Source: Caldilineaceae bacterium | Lineage (GTDB): Bacteria > Chloroflexota > Anaerolineae > Caldilineales > Caldilineaceae | Assembly (NCBI GenBank): GCA_020634815.1 | Contig: JACKBA010000020.1 | Coordinates: 60,104-124,103 of the forward strand | Length of the DNA stretch: 64,000 nt | Direction: 5' to 3' | Part shown: positions 9,096 through 16,534 of the stretch, piece by piece | Numbering within the stretch: the first letter of the stretch is position 1 | Layout of the letters: each line of letters starts with the position of its first letter | The notes under the pieces: model-generated | The model's database searches: none | The model's input: the letters and a program-made list of their open reading frames with translations, nothing else | What the model was told of the DNA's origin: nothing | Position numbers and translations under genes: made by a program

Positions 9096-11906
9096 CTACA
9101 GATTGAACCATTTTTCGACGGCGCTCGCCAGATTGGAGAGCGGCGCGCGGCGCGTCGTACAGTCGGGCAGCGCGTCGAGGAAGGCCTGGCCGTACTGCTT
9201 GCGCCAGACGCGGCTGTCGAGCAGCACGACCACGCCGCGATCGCCGGCGCGGCGGATGAGCCGGCCAAAGCCCTGGCGGAAGCGCAGCACCGCATCGGGC
9301 ACCATGTAGTCGTTGAAGGGATCCTCGAACTCGGCGCTGCGCGCGGCCACGATGGGATCGCTCGGCACGGCAAAGGGCAACCGCGCAATGAGCAGGCAGC
9401 GCAGCTCGTCACCCGGCAGATCGACCCCTTCCCAGAAGCTGCGCGTGCCCAGCAGCACCGCCTGCTCGCTGGCGCGGAACTCGCGCAGCAGGCGGCTGCG
9501 GCTGCTCTGCCCGTGTTGCAGCACCGTCACGCCCAGACGTTCCAGCGGCGTGCGGATGGCATCGGCCGTGGCCCGCACCTGCTGGTAGGAGGTGAAGAGC
9601 GCCAGCGTGCGCCCCTGGCACGCCGCGGCCGCGTCGGCCACCGCCTGCTCCACGAACTGCTGATAGCGCCCGTCGTTGGGCAACGGCATGTCGCTGGGCA
9701 TGTAGAGCAACACATTGCGCTTGTAATCGAAGGGGCTCTCCACCGTGGAGACCTTGACATCCCACAGCCCCAGCCGCTCGCGCAGGTAATTGAAGCCGGA
9801 GCCGGTGCGCAACGTCGCACCCGTGAAGATCGCGCTGCGCCGCGCCAGCACGAGACCCTGCTCCACCATCTCCTGCACCGTGATGGGCGCCTGCGCCAGC
9901 GTGACCACCTCGGCGTTGTCACCCACCTCCATCCAGGCGACCGCGTCGCGGCGGCTGCCGCGCGGCGCCAGCACAATCTCGTCCAGACGCCGGGCGAGTT
10001 CGTCGAGATCGCCGGCCACGACGCGGCACTCGGCCACAAGGCTGACGGTGCGCTCGTCCTCATCCCAGCGCGCGTGATCCATGATCGCGATGACGCCGGC
10101 GAGTTCCTCCCCCAGCGTGCGCAGCGCACGGCCGGCGCGGTCCCACTCGATCTCCACCTCGCTCCACAGCGGCTGGCTGCGCACCTTGCCGTCGAGCGCC
10201 AGACGTTGCACGTAGCCCCCGTCGCTGCGAAAGTCGCTGTGGCCGCGCGCAAAGGTGGCCAGCAACTCCGCAAAGGCGGCGAGACGCTGGCTCGTGCGTC
10301 GCGCCTGTGTGGCCAGCGCGGGCGCCGCTTCGAGCAGGGGCTGGAGCCGGGCGTCGGCGGCGCGGCGGTGCAGGTGCGTTGCCAGATCGCCTTCGACGGC
10401 CAGCCGGCTGAGAGCCGCGCTGGCGTCCGACCACTCGACACGATAGGTCAACTGGTCGGTGGCGGCTTCTTCCAGCCGGTGCGCCTCGTCGACGACCAGG
10501 TGCGCGTAGGGCGGCAGCACGCGGCCTTCCGCCGCCAGATCGGCCAGCAGCAGCGCGTGGTTGACGACGACGATGTGCGCCTGCTCGGCGCGGCGCTTCG
10601 CCTCCAGGTAGAAGTCGGCGTCGGGCAAGCCGTAGGCCGCACCCAGCGGACGGCCGCAGCGCTCGGGCGCGCACGCCATGCCGTCGGCCCCAAAGCGCCG
10701 CCAGATCGCCTGCTCCGCGTTGTTGAAGAACGCGAGTTCGGCCGCGTCGCCCGTCTGCGTCGTGGGCAGCCAGACCAGCACCTTGGCCAGCACCGTGAGC
10801 TCGCGCGGGGTGAGACGGTGATTCGTGCGCCATTCGTGGAAGCGCCGCGTACAGATGTAGTGCTGGCGCCCCTTGAGCAGCGCCACGCGCAGCGGCGGTA
10901 GCCCGCGATCGGTCAGCAGTGCCGCCACCTGCGGGATATCTTTCTCCAGCAACTGCTCTTGCAGGTTGATGGTGTTGGTGGCGACGACGACGCGATCGTC
11001 GTTGGCCATGGCCCAAAGTGCAGCCGGCAGCAGATAGGCCAGGCTCTTGCCCGTGCCCGTGCCCGCTTCGACGAGCAGGTGGTCGCCCTCGTTGAGCGCG
11101 TGCGTCACCTGCTGCGCCATGGCGACCTGCCCGCTGCGCCGCTCGAAGGTGGGGCCAAGCAGCGCGTGGAGCGGCCCGTCGTCGGCAAAGATGGCATCGA
11201 CCAGCGCCGGCGCCACGGCCACCGGCTCGCCCTCCGCGCCGGCGACGGCGCGCTCAGCGATCGGCACGCGCTGAAAGGCGGGTTGCGCCCCACCCGGCGG
11301 CGCATCGGCCAGCAACGCGGCGCCTTCGGCAAAGAAGCCGGCCAACGGCCAGCCGCTCTCCTCGGCACTTTCGGCAATGAGGCGCACGATGGCCGGCGGC
11401 AAGGCCAGCATATGGGCGTGCAACACGCGGAAGAGATGGCCCGTGGCCTCGGCGTCGTCGGGCGCGCGGTGCGCGTCGACGAGCGGGATGCCGAAACGCA
11501 GGCACAGCTCGCCCAGGTTGTAGCTGGCCGCGCCCGGCAGCAGGATCGTGGCCAGCTCGACCGTGTCGTAGGCCGGGCGGCGGAAGTTGACGCCGGCCGC
11601 GCGCAGAAAGCCGAGATCGAAATCGGCGTTATGGGCGATGACAGCGCTGACTTCGCTGTCGACAAAGGCGAGCACCTCGGGCAGCACGCGCTCGATGGTG
11701 GGCGCATCGACCACGTCGGCGTCGCGAATGCCGGTGATCTGCGTGATGAGGCGGGGAATGGCGCGCTGTGGATTGACCAGGGTCTTGAAGCGATCGATGA
11801 CGCGGTCGCCGCTGAACTTGACCGCGCCGATCTCGATGATCGCATCGCGGTTTTGGTCCAGGCCGGTGGTCTCCAGGTCAAGCGCGACGTAGACGCGCTC
11901 TGCCAT
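9096..11906 (-). CDS. dinG: DnaQ-like exonuclease fused to DinG-family DNA helicase
   Basis: A 936-residue fusion of the kind known from Firmicutes DinG. The exonuclease part has DLETT (Asp10, Glu12), HNADFD (92-97) and HRAPDD (His146, Asp151), so all DEDDh residues are present. The XPD-like helicase part has AGTGTGKS (281-288), VVDEAH (DEAH 473-476) and QGFGRLIRRAGDRG near the C-terminus. The Fe-S region keeps only Cys352, Cys412 and Cys417. The place of the fourth cysteine reads DADFY, so a complete 4Fe-4S cluster is doubtful. It is the first gene of a four-gene minus-strand operon, with a possible promoter at 11977-11982. Confidence 0.93.
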   Translation of the reverse strand: MAERVYVALDLETTGLDQNRDAIIEIGAVKFSGDRVIDRFKTLVNPQRAIPRLITQITGIRDADVVDAPTIERVLPEVLAFVDSEVSAVIAHNADFDLGFLRAAGVNFRRPAYDTVELATILLPGAASYNLGELCLRFGIPLVDAHRAPDDAEATGHLFRVLHAHMLALPPAIVRLIAESAEESGWPLAGFFAEGAALLADAPPGGAQPAFQRVPIAERAVAGAEGEPVAVAPALVDAIFADDGPLHALLGPTFERRSGQVAMAQQVTHALNEGDHLLVEAGTGTGKSLAYLLPAALWAMANDDRVVVATNTINLQEQLLEKDIPQVAALLTDRGLPPLRVALLKGRQHYICTRRFHEWRTNHRLTPRELTVLAKVLVWLPTTQTGDAAELAFFNNAEQAIWRRFGADGMACAPERCGRPLGAAYGLPDADFYLEAKRRAEQAHIVVVNHALLLADLAAEGRVLPPYAHLVVDEAHRLEEAATDQLTYRVEWSDASAALSRLAVEGDLATHLHRRAADARLQPLLEAAPALATQARRTSQRLAAFAELLATFARGHSDFRSDGGYVQRLALDGKVRSQPLWSEVEIEWDRAGRALRTLGEELAGVIAIMDHARWDEDERTVSLVAECRVVAGDLDELARRLDEIVLAPRGSRRDAVAWMEVGDNAEVVTLAQAPITVQEMVEQGLVLARRSAIFTGATLRTGSGFNYLRERLGLWDVKVSTVESPFDYKRNVLLYMPSDMPLPNDGRYQQFVEQAVADAAAACQGRTLALFTSYQQVRATADAIRTPLERLGVTVLQHGQSSRSRLLREFRASEQAVLLGTRSFWEGVDLPGDELRCLLIARLPFAVPSDPIVAARSAEFEDPFNDYMVPDAVLRFRQGFGRLIRRAGDRGVVVLLDSRVWRKQYGQAFLDALPDCTTRRAPLSNLASAVEKWFNL

Positions 11907-11971
11907 GGGGTGGGATTTCCTTGCTAGGTGTAGGTACGCGGCGCGCGGCCGGTACGCGAGACAGGATCAGG

Positions 11972-11988
11972 CCCTGATTATAGCAGGG
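11972..11988 (-). promoter_or_regulatory. Candidate dinG promoter -10 inside a small palindrome
   Basis: On the minus strand TATAAT (11977-11982) lies about 71 bases before the dinG ATG. It is enclosed by CCCTG and CAGGG arms (11972-11976, 11984-11988). The -35 match (TTCCGG at 17 bases) is poor, so the promoter rests on the -10 alone. Confidence 0.4.
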
Positions 11989-12131
11989 AAGGCACAAAGC
12001 CGGAACCCGCAGCGCACGATCGGCGGCGGTATGGGGCAGGCTGGCGCGCGCAGCCGTCGCATCCCCGCCGCCCAGCCCGAGCGCGGCGTCCTCACCCTGC
12101 CAATCGGCCGGCCGCGTAACTTGCAAGGCCA

Positions 12132-12189
12132 GCGCCCCGCCGGTTGGAAACCGGCGTCTGGCAGGCAAAACCGGCTCGAAGCCGGTTGG
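12132..12189. repeat. 58-bp double-hairpin repeat, copy 1
   Basis: Two adjacent hairpins: CCGGTTGGAAACCGG, then ACCGGCTCGAAGCCGGTT, joined by a conserved CGTCTGGCAGGCAAA linker. Near-identical copies lie at 12233, 13445 and 14731. Confidence 0.9.
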
Positions 12190-12232
12190 CGGGCGACGGC
12201 GCCGGGATCGCCGAGCCCTAGCTCGCCCGCGC

Positions 12233-12290
12233 GCGCCCCGCCGGTTGGAAACCGGCGTCTGCCAGGCAAAACCGGCTCGAAGCCGGTTGG
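12233..12290. repeat. 58-bp double-hairpin repeat, copy 2
   Basis: Same unit and orientation as copy 1, with one linker change (TGCCAGG for TGGCAGG). It is followed by about 130 bases that are also shared with the region after copy 3. Confidence 0.9.
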
Positions 12291-12547
12291 GTGGGACGGC
12301 ATCGGGATCGCCGAGCCCCAGCTCGGCCTGGCCGGGCCAAACCGACGATAGCGGATGAAGACGGGAACGGATGCTGGGCCTGGCCAGACGGACTACTGCC
12401 GATGAAGACGGGAACAGATGACAGCGGATAGCGACGGGTACGAAGGCTGGGGCATGTGCTGATTCCAGCATCGCATCGAGCCGTGATCGCCAGTCGGCCA
12501 AGGTGCCGGATTGGTGTAGAATAGGGCAAACTGAAATCATGGTGTTC

Positions 12548-12556
12548 AGGAGGTGA
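12548..12556 (+). promoter_or_regulatory. Strong Shine-Dalgarno site of the TumE-type operon
   Basis: AGGAGGTGA ends three bases before ATG 12560 and fixes the start of the first gene. A TAGAAT at 12517-12522 could be the -10 box, but no -35 is convincing. Confidence 0.65.
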
Positions 12557-12559
12557 CTG

Positions 12560-12874
12560 ATGGCGATTGCCGAGCAAACGTTGACCAAGATTCAGTCTTT
12601 GGCCCGGCTTTATGAGGCTGGTTACAGTAGCAAAACCGTTGACGCAACGATTGCCAAATTGGTTGATATGGAGCGCAGTCGCCTGCAAGCTGAGGCAGAT
12701 AATCTGCTCGGCCAGATGAGGCATTTTGAGGCGACGTACAAGATGACATCTGCTGCGTTCTATCGCCGATTCCAGACCGGCGAGTTGGGTGACGACGCCG
12801 ATCTCTTTGAGTGGAGCGCCCTCTACCAGATGTGGGTAGCCGTGGAGAGCCAGCTTCAGACCGTGCGCGACTAA
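12560..12874 (+). CDS. Putative antitoxin partner of TumE-like toxin
   Basis: A 104-residue, largely helical protein (LARLYEAGYSSKTVDATIAKLV near the N-terminus, then an acidic DDADLFEW segment). I do not recognise a named domain. It directly precedes a TumE-family gene with one base between stop and ATG, has a strong ribosome site and is small, which fits an antitoxin. The DNA-binding Xre fold of the classical TumA is not apparent, so this would be a different antitoxin type. Base composition is more balanced than in the neighbouring housekeeping genes, which suggests transfer. Confidence 0.6.
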   Translation: MAIAEQTLTKIQSLARLYEAGYSSKTVDATIAKLVDMERSRLQAEADNLLGQMRHFEATYKMTSAAFYRRFQTGELGDDADLFEWSALYQMWVAVESQLQTVRD

Positions 12875-12875
12875 C

Positions 12876-13262
12876 ATGGACGCAGCAACGTACCTGGACT
12901 CGATCCGGCTGTGCCTGACGACGAGCGATTTCGTGCAGGACGTGGAGATCGTCCGAGAAACGTCTGTGGAGAACCAGGGCTTCTTTCGTGCCCGCTTGCG
13001 CCTGCAAAACGGCGATTTTCTTGAAGTGTCCGAATTCTTTGTAGTTGAGCACGACCAGGTGGTCACCAAAGAATATCGCCATCAATGGATGGATCCGACT
13101 AGGCAACAACTTCGGAGGCGGTGGGACAACGCTCCGCACTATCCAGGGCTAGCCGGCTATCCCGATCATGTTCATGTCGAAGCAGAAAGCCGCGTGGAAC
13201 CAGGCGCCCCCTTGAGTATCGTGGCGCTGATTCAACTTCTTGAGACGGAAACCGGCGCTTGA
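12876..13262 (+). CDS. TumE-like toxin (DUF6516 family)
   Basis: 128 residues. The strand-rich core FRARLRLQNGDFLEVSEFFV and the C-terminal block KEYRHQWMD...RRRWDNAPHYPGL...PDHVHV match my recollection of the TumE/DUF6516 toxin family, in which conserved Arg, Trp, Asp and His residues cluster at the end. Family members are toxins of small TA operons, and the mechanism is not obvious from sequence. The upstream gene is one base away and probably encodes the antitoxin. No transfer gene adjoins it. Confidence 0.7.
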   Translation: MDAATYLDSIRLCLTTSDFVQDVEIVRETSVENQGFFRARLRLQNGDFLEVSEFFVVEHDQVVTKEYRHQWMDPTRQQLRRRWDNAPHYPGLAGYPDHVHVEAESRVEPGAPLSIVALIQLLETETGA

Positions 13263-13444
13263 TGGCAGGCTCGCACGGGGCCTCCATTCTGACACAATGA
13301 CGCTGCTGGACAACTGAATGGTAAGAGAGTAGGGGTCAGCGCTGGGGCGCTGGCCCCTGTTGCTTGCGACGGCCTGGCCAGTCTCGGCGCGGTGGGCAAA
13401 CGGCTGCGGATGGTGACGGGAACCGATGCTGGGCCTGGCCGGGC

Positions 13445-13502
13445 ACGCCCCGCCGGTTCGAAACCGGCGTCTGGCAGGCAAAACCGGCTCGAAGCCGGTT
13501 GG
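13445..13502. repeat. 58-bp double-hairpin repeat, copy 3
   Basis: Same unit; the first hairpin loop is TTCGAA here (CCGGTTCGAAACCGG). The downstream flank (GGTGGGACGGCATTGGGATC) is shared with copy 2, so a longer unit was duplicated. Confidence 0.9.
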
Positions 13503-13798
13503 GTGGGACGGCATTGGGATCGCCGAGCCCCAGCTCGGCCTGGCCGGGCCAAACCGACGACAGCCGATGAAAACGGAAACGGATGCCAGCCCCGCCAGCG
13601 AACGACAGCGGATGGCGGCGAGAACGGATGCCGGGCCTTGCGTTTGCTCTGCCTGGCAGACGCCGCTTTCGCCATTCGCATCGAACAAGGTGCGCCGGCC
13701 ACAACACGGCCTATTGCGGGTACAAACGCCTGAATTTCGGACCGTATCGGAGCGCGTGGAAAGCCAGCCGCAAGAGATAGATTCCCGCGGCTGCGGCA

Positions 13799-13829
13799 TT
13801 GACAGCAATACGGCAACCCAGTAAACTGG
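13799..13829 (+). promoter_or_regulatory. Promoter and operator of the VapBC-like operon
   Basis: TTGACA (13799-13804), a 17-base spacer, then TAAACT (13822-13827). The perfect palindrome CCAGTAAACTGG (13818-13829) covers the -10 box. Transcription should begin about at ATG 13834, implying a leaderless mRNA. A palindrome over the -10 box fits autorepression by the antitoxin. Confidence 0.7.
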
Positions 13830-13833
13830 TGGC

Positions 13834-14100
13834 ATGAAAGCAACCATTGAAGTGCCCGATGACCTGTATCGCCGTGTCAAGGCGAAGTCTGCTTTGCAAG
13901 GGCGTACCATTCGCGAAGTAACGATGGAACTCTACCAGGGCTGGCTGATGGAGGCACCGGCGGCGTCTGCTGCACTTTCGCCGGAACAGTGGCTGGAGGA
14001 ATGGCGCAAGCTCGGTGAGGAAAGCTTGCGCGATGCCCCGTCTGGCCCGACGGCCACTGAAATTCTGGCTGCCGACCGCAACCGGCTGGAACCACGGTGA
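13834..14100 (+). CDS. VapB-like antitoxin
   Basis: 88 residues. The N-terminus MKATIEVPDDLYRRVKAKSALQ has the strand-helix form of a ribbon-helix-helix DNA-binding domain, followed by GRTIREVTMELYQGWL. The acidic, flexible second half would wrap the toxin. The gene ends three bases before the PIN toxin start. The palindrome over its own promoter is the expected binding site. The pairing with a PIN-domain gene makes the VapB role likely. Confidence 0.8.
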   Translation: MKATIEVPDDLYRRVKAKSALQGRTIREVTMELYQGWLMEAPAASAALSPEQWLEEWRKLGEESLRDAPSGPTATEILAADRNRLEPR

Positions 14101-14103
14101 CCA

Positions 14104-14520
14104 GTGCTGACCCTCGACGCCAATATCTGGACCGCAGCCTACGATCCCCGCGACGCGTTTCACGCACACAGCGCAGCCTTTCTTGGCGCAGTGACACGCC
14201 GTCGTCTCCCGCTCTATGGACCGGCATTTGTCGTCGTAGAGGTAGCGTGCGCACTGGCCCGGCGCGCGCAGAGTCCGGCTGCCGGAAAGGATGCACTGCA
14301 AACACTACGCGCGCATCCTCTCCTCATATTCCAGCCGCTGGATGAACACCTGCTTGCTGTCGCCGCCCACCTCGGGACTCAACAGTTGCTGCGCGGCGCT
14401 GATGCACTCTATGCCGCCACTGCCGCAATTTGTGCCGCGCAATTGATTTCGTGGGACGACGAACTGATACGCCGCGCTGGGGCGGTCACGCCGACTGATT
14501 GGCTTGCAGCAAATCCATGA
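14104..14520 (+). CDS. VapC-like PIN-domain toxin
   Basis: 138-residue PIN ribonuclease. Acidic residues that bind the metal are visible: Asp5 in LTLDAN, Glu near residue 41 (FVVVEVACA), the Asp in RGADALYAATA and the Asp pair in ISWDDEL. VapC toxins cut tRNA or rRNA loops. The start is GTG 14104, because no ATG is available in this frame near the antitoxin stop. It forms an operon with the preceding VapB-like gene. Confidence 0.85.
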   Translation: MLTLDANIWTAAYDPRDAFHAHSAAFLGAVTRRRLPLYGPAFVVVEVACALARRAQSPAAGKDALQTLRAHPLLIFQPLDEHLLAVAAHLGTQQLLRGADALYAATAAICAAQLISWDDELIRRAGAVTPTDWLAANP

Positions 14521-14587
14521 CTGGCGCGAGTTGCCTGGCGGCAGCTTCGAGACGACGACTTGATGCTAGACGAGGCGGAGGATCAGT

Positions 14588-14731
14588 ATGTCCGATGATG
14601 ATCGCATCCGGTTACAACACATGCTTGACGCCATCCATTTCGATATCAACCTCGACATCTTGTGGCGTACTGTCCAGGATGATCTGCCGCCGCTTGTTGT
14701 ATTGCTCCAGAATCACCTTTTCGACAGATAG
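14588..14731 (+). pseudogene. HepT-like (DUF86/HEPN) toxin, internally deleted
   Basis: A 47-codon frame joins the two ends of a HepT protein. The start MSDDDRIRLQHMLDAI matches the family N-terminus, and FDINLDILWRTVQDDLPPLV matches its C-terminal end. The middle, including the R-x4-6-H catalytic motif and about 60-75 residues, is gone. The last base of the stop is the first base of double-hairpin repeat copy 4. A possible tail of a partner gene (reading DEAEDQYVR before TGA) overlaps the ATG. No intact MNT antitoxin gene is present. Confidence 0.7.
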
Positions 14732-14787
14732 CGCCCCGCCGGTTCGAAACCGGCGTCTGCCAGGCAAAACCGGCTCGAAGCCGGTGG
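14731..14787. repeat. Double-hairpin repeat, copy 4
   Basis: 57 bases, one base shorter in the last arm (CCGGTGG). It begins exactly at the stop codon of the HepT remnant, so the repeat lies at the edge of a deletion or insertion. Confidence 0.9.
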
Positions 14788-14894
14788 AGTGGATGGCACG
14801 GGCGATGGGCCAGCGCGCCGAAGCCGCCGGCCGATGAATGTTCAAAAATCAACCCGGCAATCGCGCCGTCGGCGCCGCCTTCGATTCAAATCGA

Positions 14895-14986
14895 GGCTGA
14901 TAGCTCAAGTCGGCTACAAGCCGACTGGGGAGACGCCCGTCAGTCCACTTGAGTGGACTTTGGCTATCAGCCGGGAATTGATTCCC
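14895..14986. repeat. Nested multi-hairpin structure
   Basis: An outer 10-bp stem (GGCTGATAGC 14895-14904 with GCTATCAGCC 14963-14972) encloses two 8-bp hairpins: 14908-14926 around an ACA loop, and 14942-14959 around a TG loop. A third hairpin (GGGAAT-TG-ATTCCC, 14973-14986) abuts it. All stems are perfect. Confidence 0.8.
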
Positions 14987-15110
14987 AGGCGGCACGACGT
15001 TACCGGATCAAGTTCTCACCATTCATAAGCCGGCATCTGTTCCGATAATCCGCTCACACCAAGGCACAAAGGCACAAAGGGAAAGGCATTTTCCTCGTTG
15101 GGGGCGCCGA

Positions 15111-15198
15111 CGCGTGCCGCGATTGGGGAAGGTTTGCCGCGGCAAGAAAGGATCGCCGCGCCGCGAAACGCTCACGACGAAGGCACAACGGACGTCAA
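15111..15198. repeat. 88-bp direct repeat, left copy
   Basis: Begins CGCGTGCCGCGATTGGGGAA. It matches 16682-16769 at about 87 percent without gaps. The two copies bracket the minisatellite and one gene. Confidence 0.8.
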
Positions 15199-15236
15199 GG
15201 GGCACGACGGGATATGCGGCGAGAGGCAACTGGAAG

Positions 15237-15698
15237 ATGGCTCTGCACGACTGTGAGATGGCTCTGCACGACTGCGAAATGGCTCTGCACGACTGTGAAA
15301 TGGCTCTGCACGACTGTGAAATGACTCTGCACGACTGTGAAATGACTCTGCACGACTGTGAAATGACTCTGCACGACTGTGAAATGGCTCTGCACGACTG
15401 TGAAATGACTCTGCACGACTGTGAAATGACTCTGCACGACTGTGAAATGGCTCTGCACGACTGTGAAATGACTCTGCACGACTGTGAAATGACTCTGCAC
15501 GACTGTGAAATGACTCTGCACGACTGTGAAATGACTCTGCACGACTGTGAAATGACTCTGCACGACTGTGAAATGACTCTGCACGACTGTGAAATGACTC
15601 TGCACGACTGTGAAATGACTCTGCACGACTGTGAAATGACTCTGCACGACTGTGAAATGACTCTGCACGACTGTGAAATGGCTCTGCACGACTGAGAA
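15237..15698. repeat. Minisatellite, 22 tandem 21-bp units
   Basis: Unit ATGACTCTGCACGACTGTGA plus A, repeated 22 times without a length change, followed by a partial 23rd unit. Units differ mainly at one base (ATGGCT or ATGACT); the first and last units carry extra changes. 21 bases is seven codons and about two helical turns. No spacers occur, so it is not a CRISPR array. It ends 34 bases before the ATG of the next gene. Confidence 0.95.
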
Positions 15699-15732
15699 AT
15701 GGCTCTGCGCGGAGCGCGCGACGACATGAACG

Positions 15733-16431
15733 ATGGACCAGCCTGGGGTGGAAGGCGACGACGAGGCGCAGGCGCCGGTCGTCAAGCAGAAGCAGCGCGT
15801 GGACTACTACCGGATGGTGGCGCTGGCGCGCCGGCAGATCGATTCGGTGCGGGCACTGGATCCGGTGCTGGCGGCGCTGCTGGCCGAGCGGGGCGTGACC
15901 ACGGCCTATCTGATCAACCTGGAGTCGCAGCTCGAGGTGACCTTGTTGGCACTGGAGACGCGCCAGGCGAAGATGAAGGCGGCGCAGGATGCCGGCGTTG
16001 CCATGGAACGGGCAAAGTTCATCGTGCAGGATGCGCTGGGCACGCTGCGCATTGTGGGGCGCACGGTGGCGGCCGAGGGCATCGAGGGCGACCTGACGCA
16101 GTTGCACCTGAACGACCCGCTGCCGCGTGCGATGGATCTGTTGATCTTGCAGGCGCGGGCGGCGTTCGAGGGGGCGCAGGCGGAGCCGTACGCCTCGCTG
16201 CTGGCGACGGCGGCCTATCCGCCCGAGGCAGTGGCGGCGGCGTTGACCGCGATCACGGTGCTGGAGCAACTGGAACGGGCGCGCGGGCTGGCCCAGAAGG
16301 AGGCGATGCAGGCGACGGAGAACCGCGACCGGGTCATGCGCGACCTGCGCCGGATGGTGCGCCCGCTGCGGGCGCAGATGCGAGCCGTGCTGCGCCGCCA
16401 TCCCGAGTGTGTGACGCCGTTGGGATTCTGA
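15733..16431 (+). CDS. Uncharacterised helical protein
   Basis: 232 residues that I do not recognise. It is rich in Ala, Leu, Arg and Glu with long predicted helices, no membrane segment, no signal peptide and no cysteine cluster. The block VDYYRMVALARRQIDSVRAL and a conserved-looking YASLLATAAYPPEAV could be family signatures. It lies between 88-bp direct repeats, directly after the minisatellite, with a hairpin terminator downstream. The ATG at 15733 gives the longest frame; 15814 is an alternative. GC-rich codon use argues that it is a real gene of the host rather than a recent import. Confidence 0.6.
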   Translation: MDQPGVEGDDEAQAPVVKQKQRVDYYRMVALARRQIDSVRALDPVLAALLAERGVTTAYLINLESQLEVTLLALETRQAKMKAAQDAGVAMERAKFIVQDALGTLRIVGRTVAAEGIEGDLTQLHLNDPLPRAMDLLILQARAAFEGAQAEPYASLLATAAYPPEAVAAALTAITVLEQLERARGLAQKEAMQATENRDRVMRDLRRMVRPLRAQMRAVLRRHPECVTPLGF

Positions 16432-16500
16432 GTCGAGGCGGCGGCGCCGGGCGGGGGCATTGTCCGGCCGGCGCCTTTGAACCAACTGAATAGCGAGGGG

Positions 16501-16534
16501 ACAAACCCGGAATCGATGCAGGTTCCGGGTTTGT
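16501..16534 (+). terminator. Hairpin terminator candidate
   Basis: A 12-bp perfect stem (ACAAACCCGGAA with TTCCGGGTTTGT), a 10-base loop and a short GTTTGG tail, 70 bases after the orphan gene's stop. Confidence 0.6.

Larger units (their letters stand above)
11907..12559. other. Long intergenic region with double-hairpin repeats
   Basis: Holds the dinG promoter candidate, two copies of the 58-bp double-hairpin repeat, and a run at about 12340-12440 where a short phrase (GATGAAGACGGGAAC with small changes) recurs three times, also found at 13565-13640. No gene seen. Open frames here only translate the repeats. Confidence 0.7.
13263..13833. other. Intergenic region with repeat copy 3 and vap promoter
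   Basis: 571 bases between two TA modules. They contain the third double-hairpin repeat, about 150 bases shared with 12290-12440, and the promoter/operator at 13799-13829. No gene is recognisable. Confidence 0.7.
14788..15732. other. Gene-free repeat-rich region
   Basis: Almost 950 bases with no recognisable gene. In order: a nested four-hairpin structure, CACAAAGG-type short repeats (about 15058-15082), an 88-bp direct repeat and a minisatellite of 22 units. Every frame through the minisatellite is open on both strands except where edges add stops, so long open frames here are artefacts. Confidence 0.8.

Noticed and set aside
12000..12590. Small proteins containing GFEPVLP or TGSKPV phrases
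   Set aside because: They are translations of the 58-bp double-hairpin repeat; the same peptides arise at each copy.
13445..13502. tRNA-like T-arm (GGTTCGAAACC) in the double-hairpin repeat
   Set aside because: No acceptor stem, anticodon arm or D arm can be drawn around it, and other copies read GGTTGGAAACC.
15237..15698. Possible CRISPR array
   Set aside because: The 21-bp units abut each other with no spacers, and no cas gene lies nearby.
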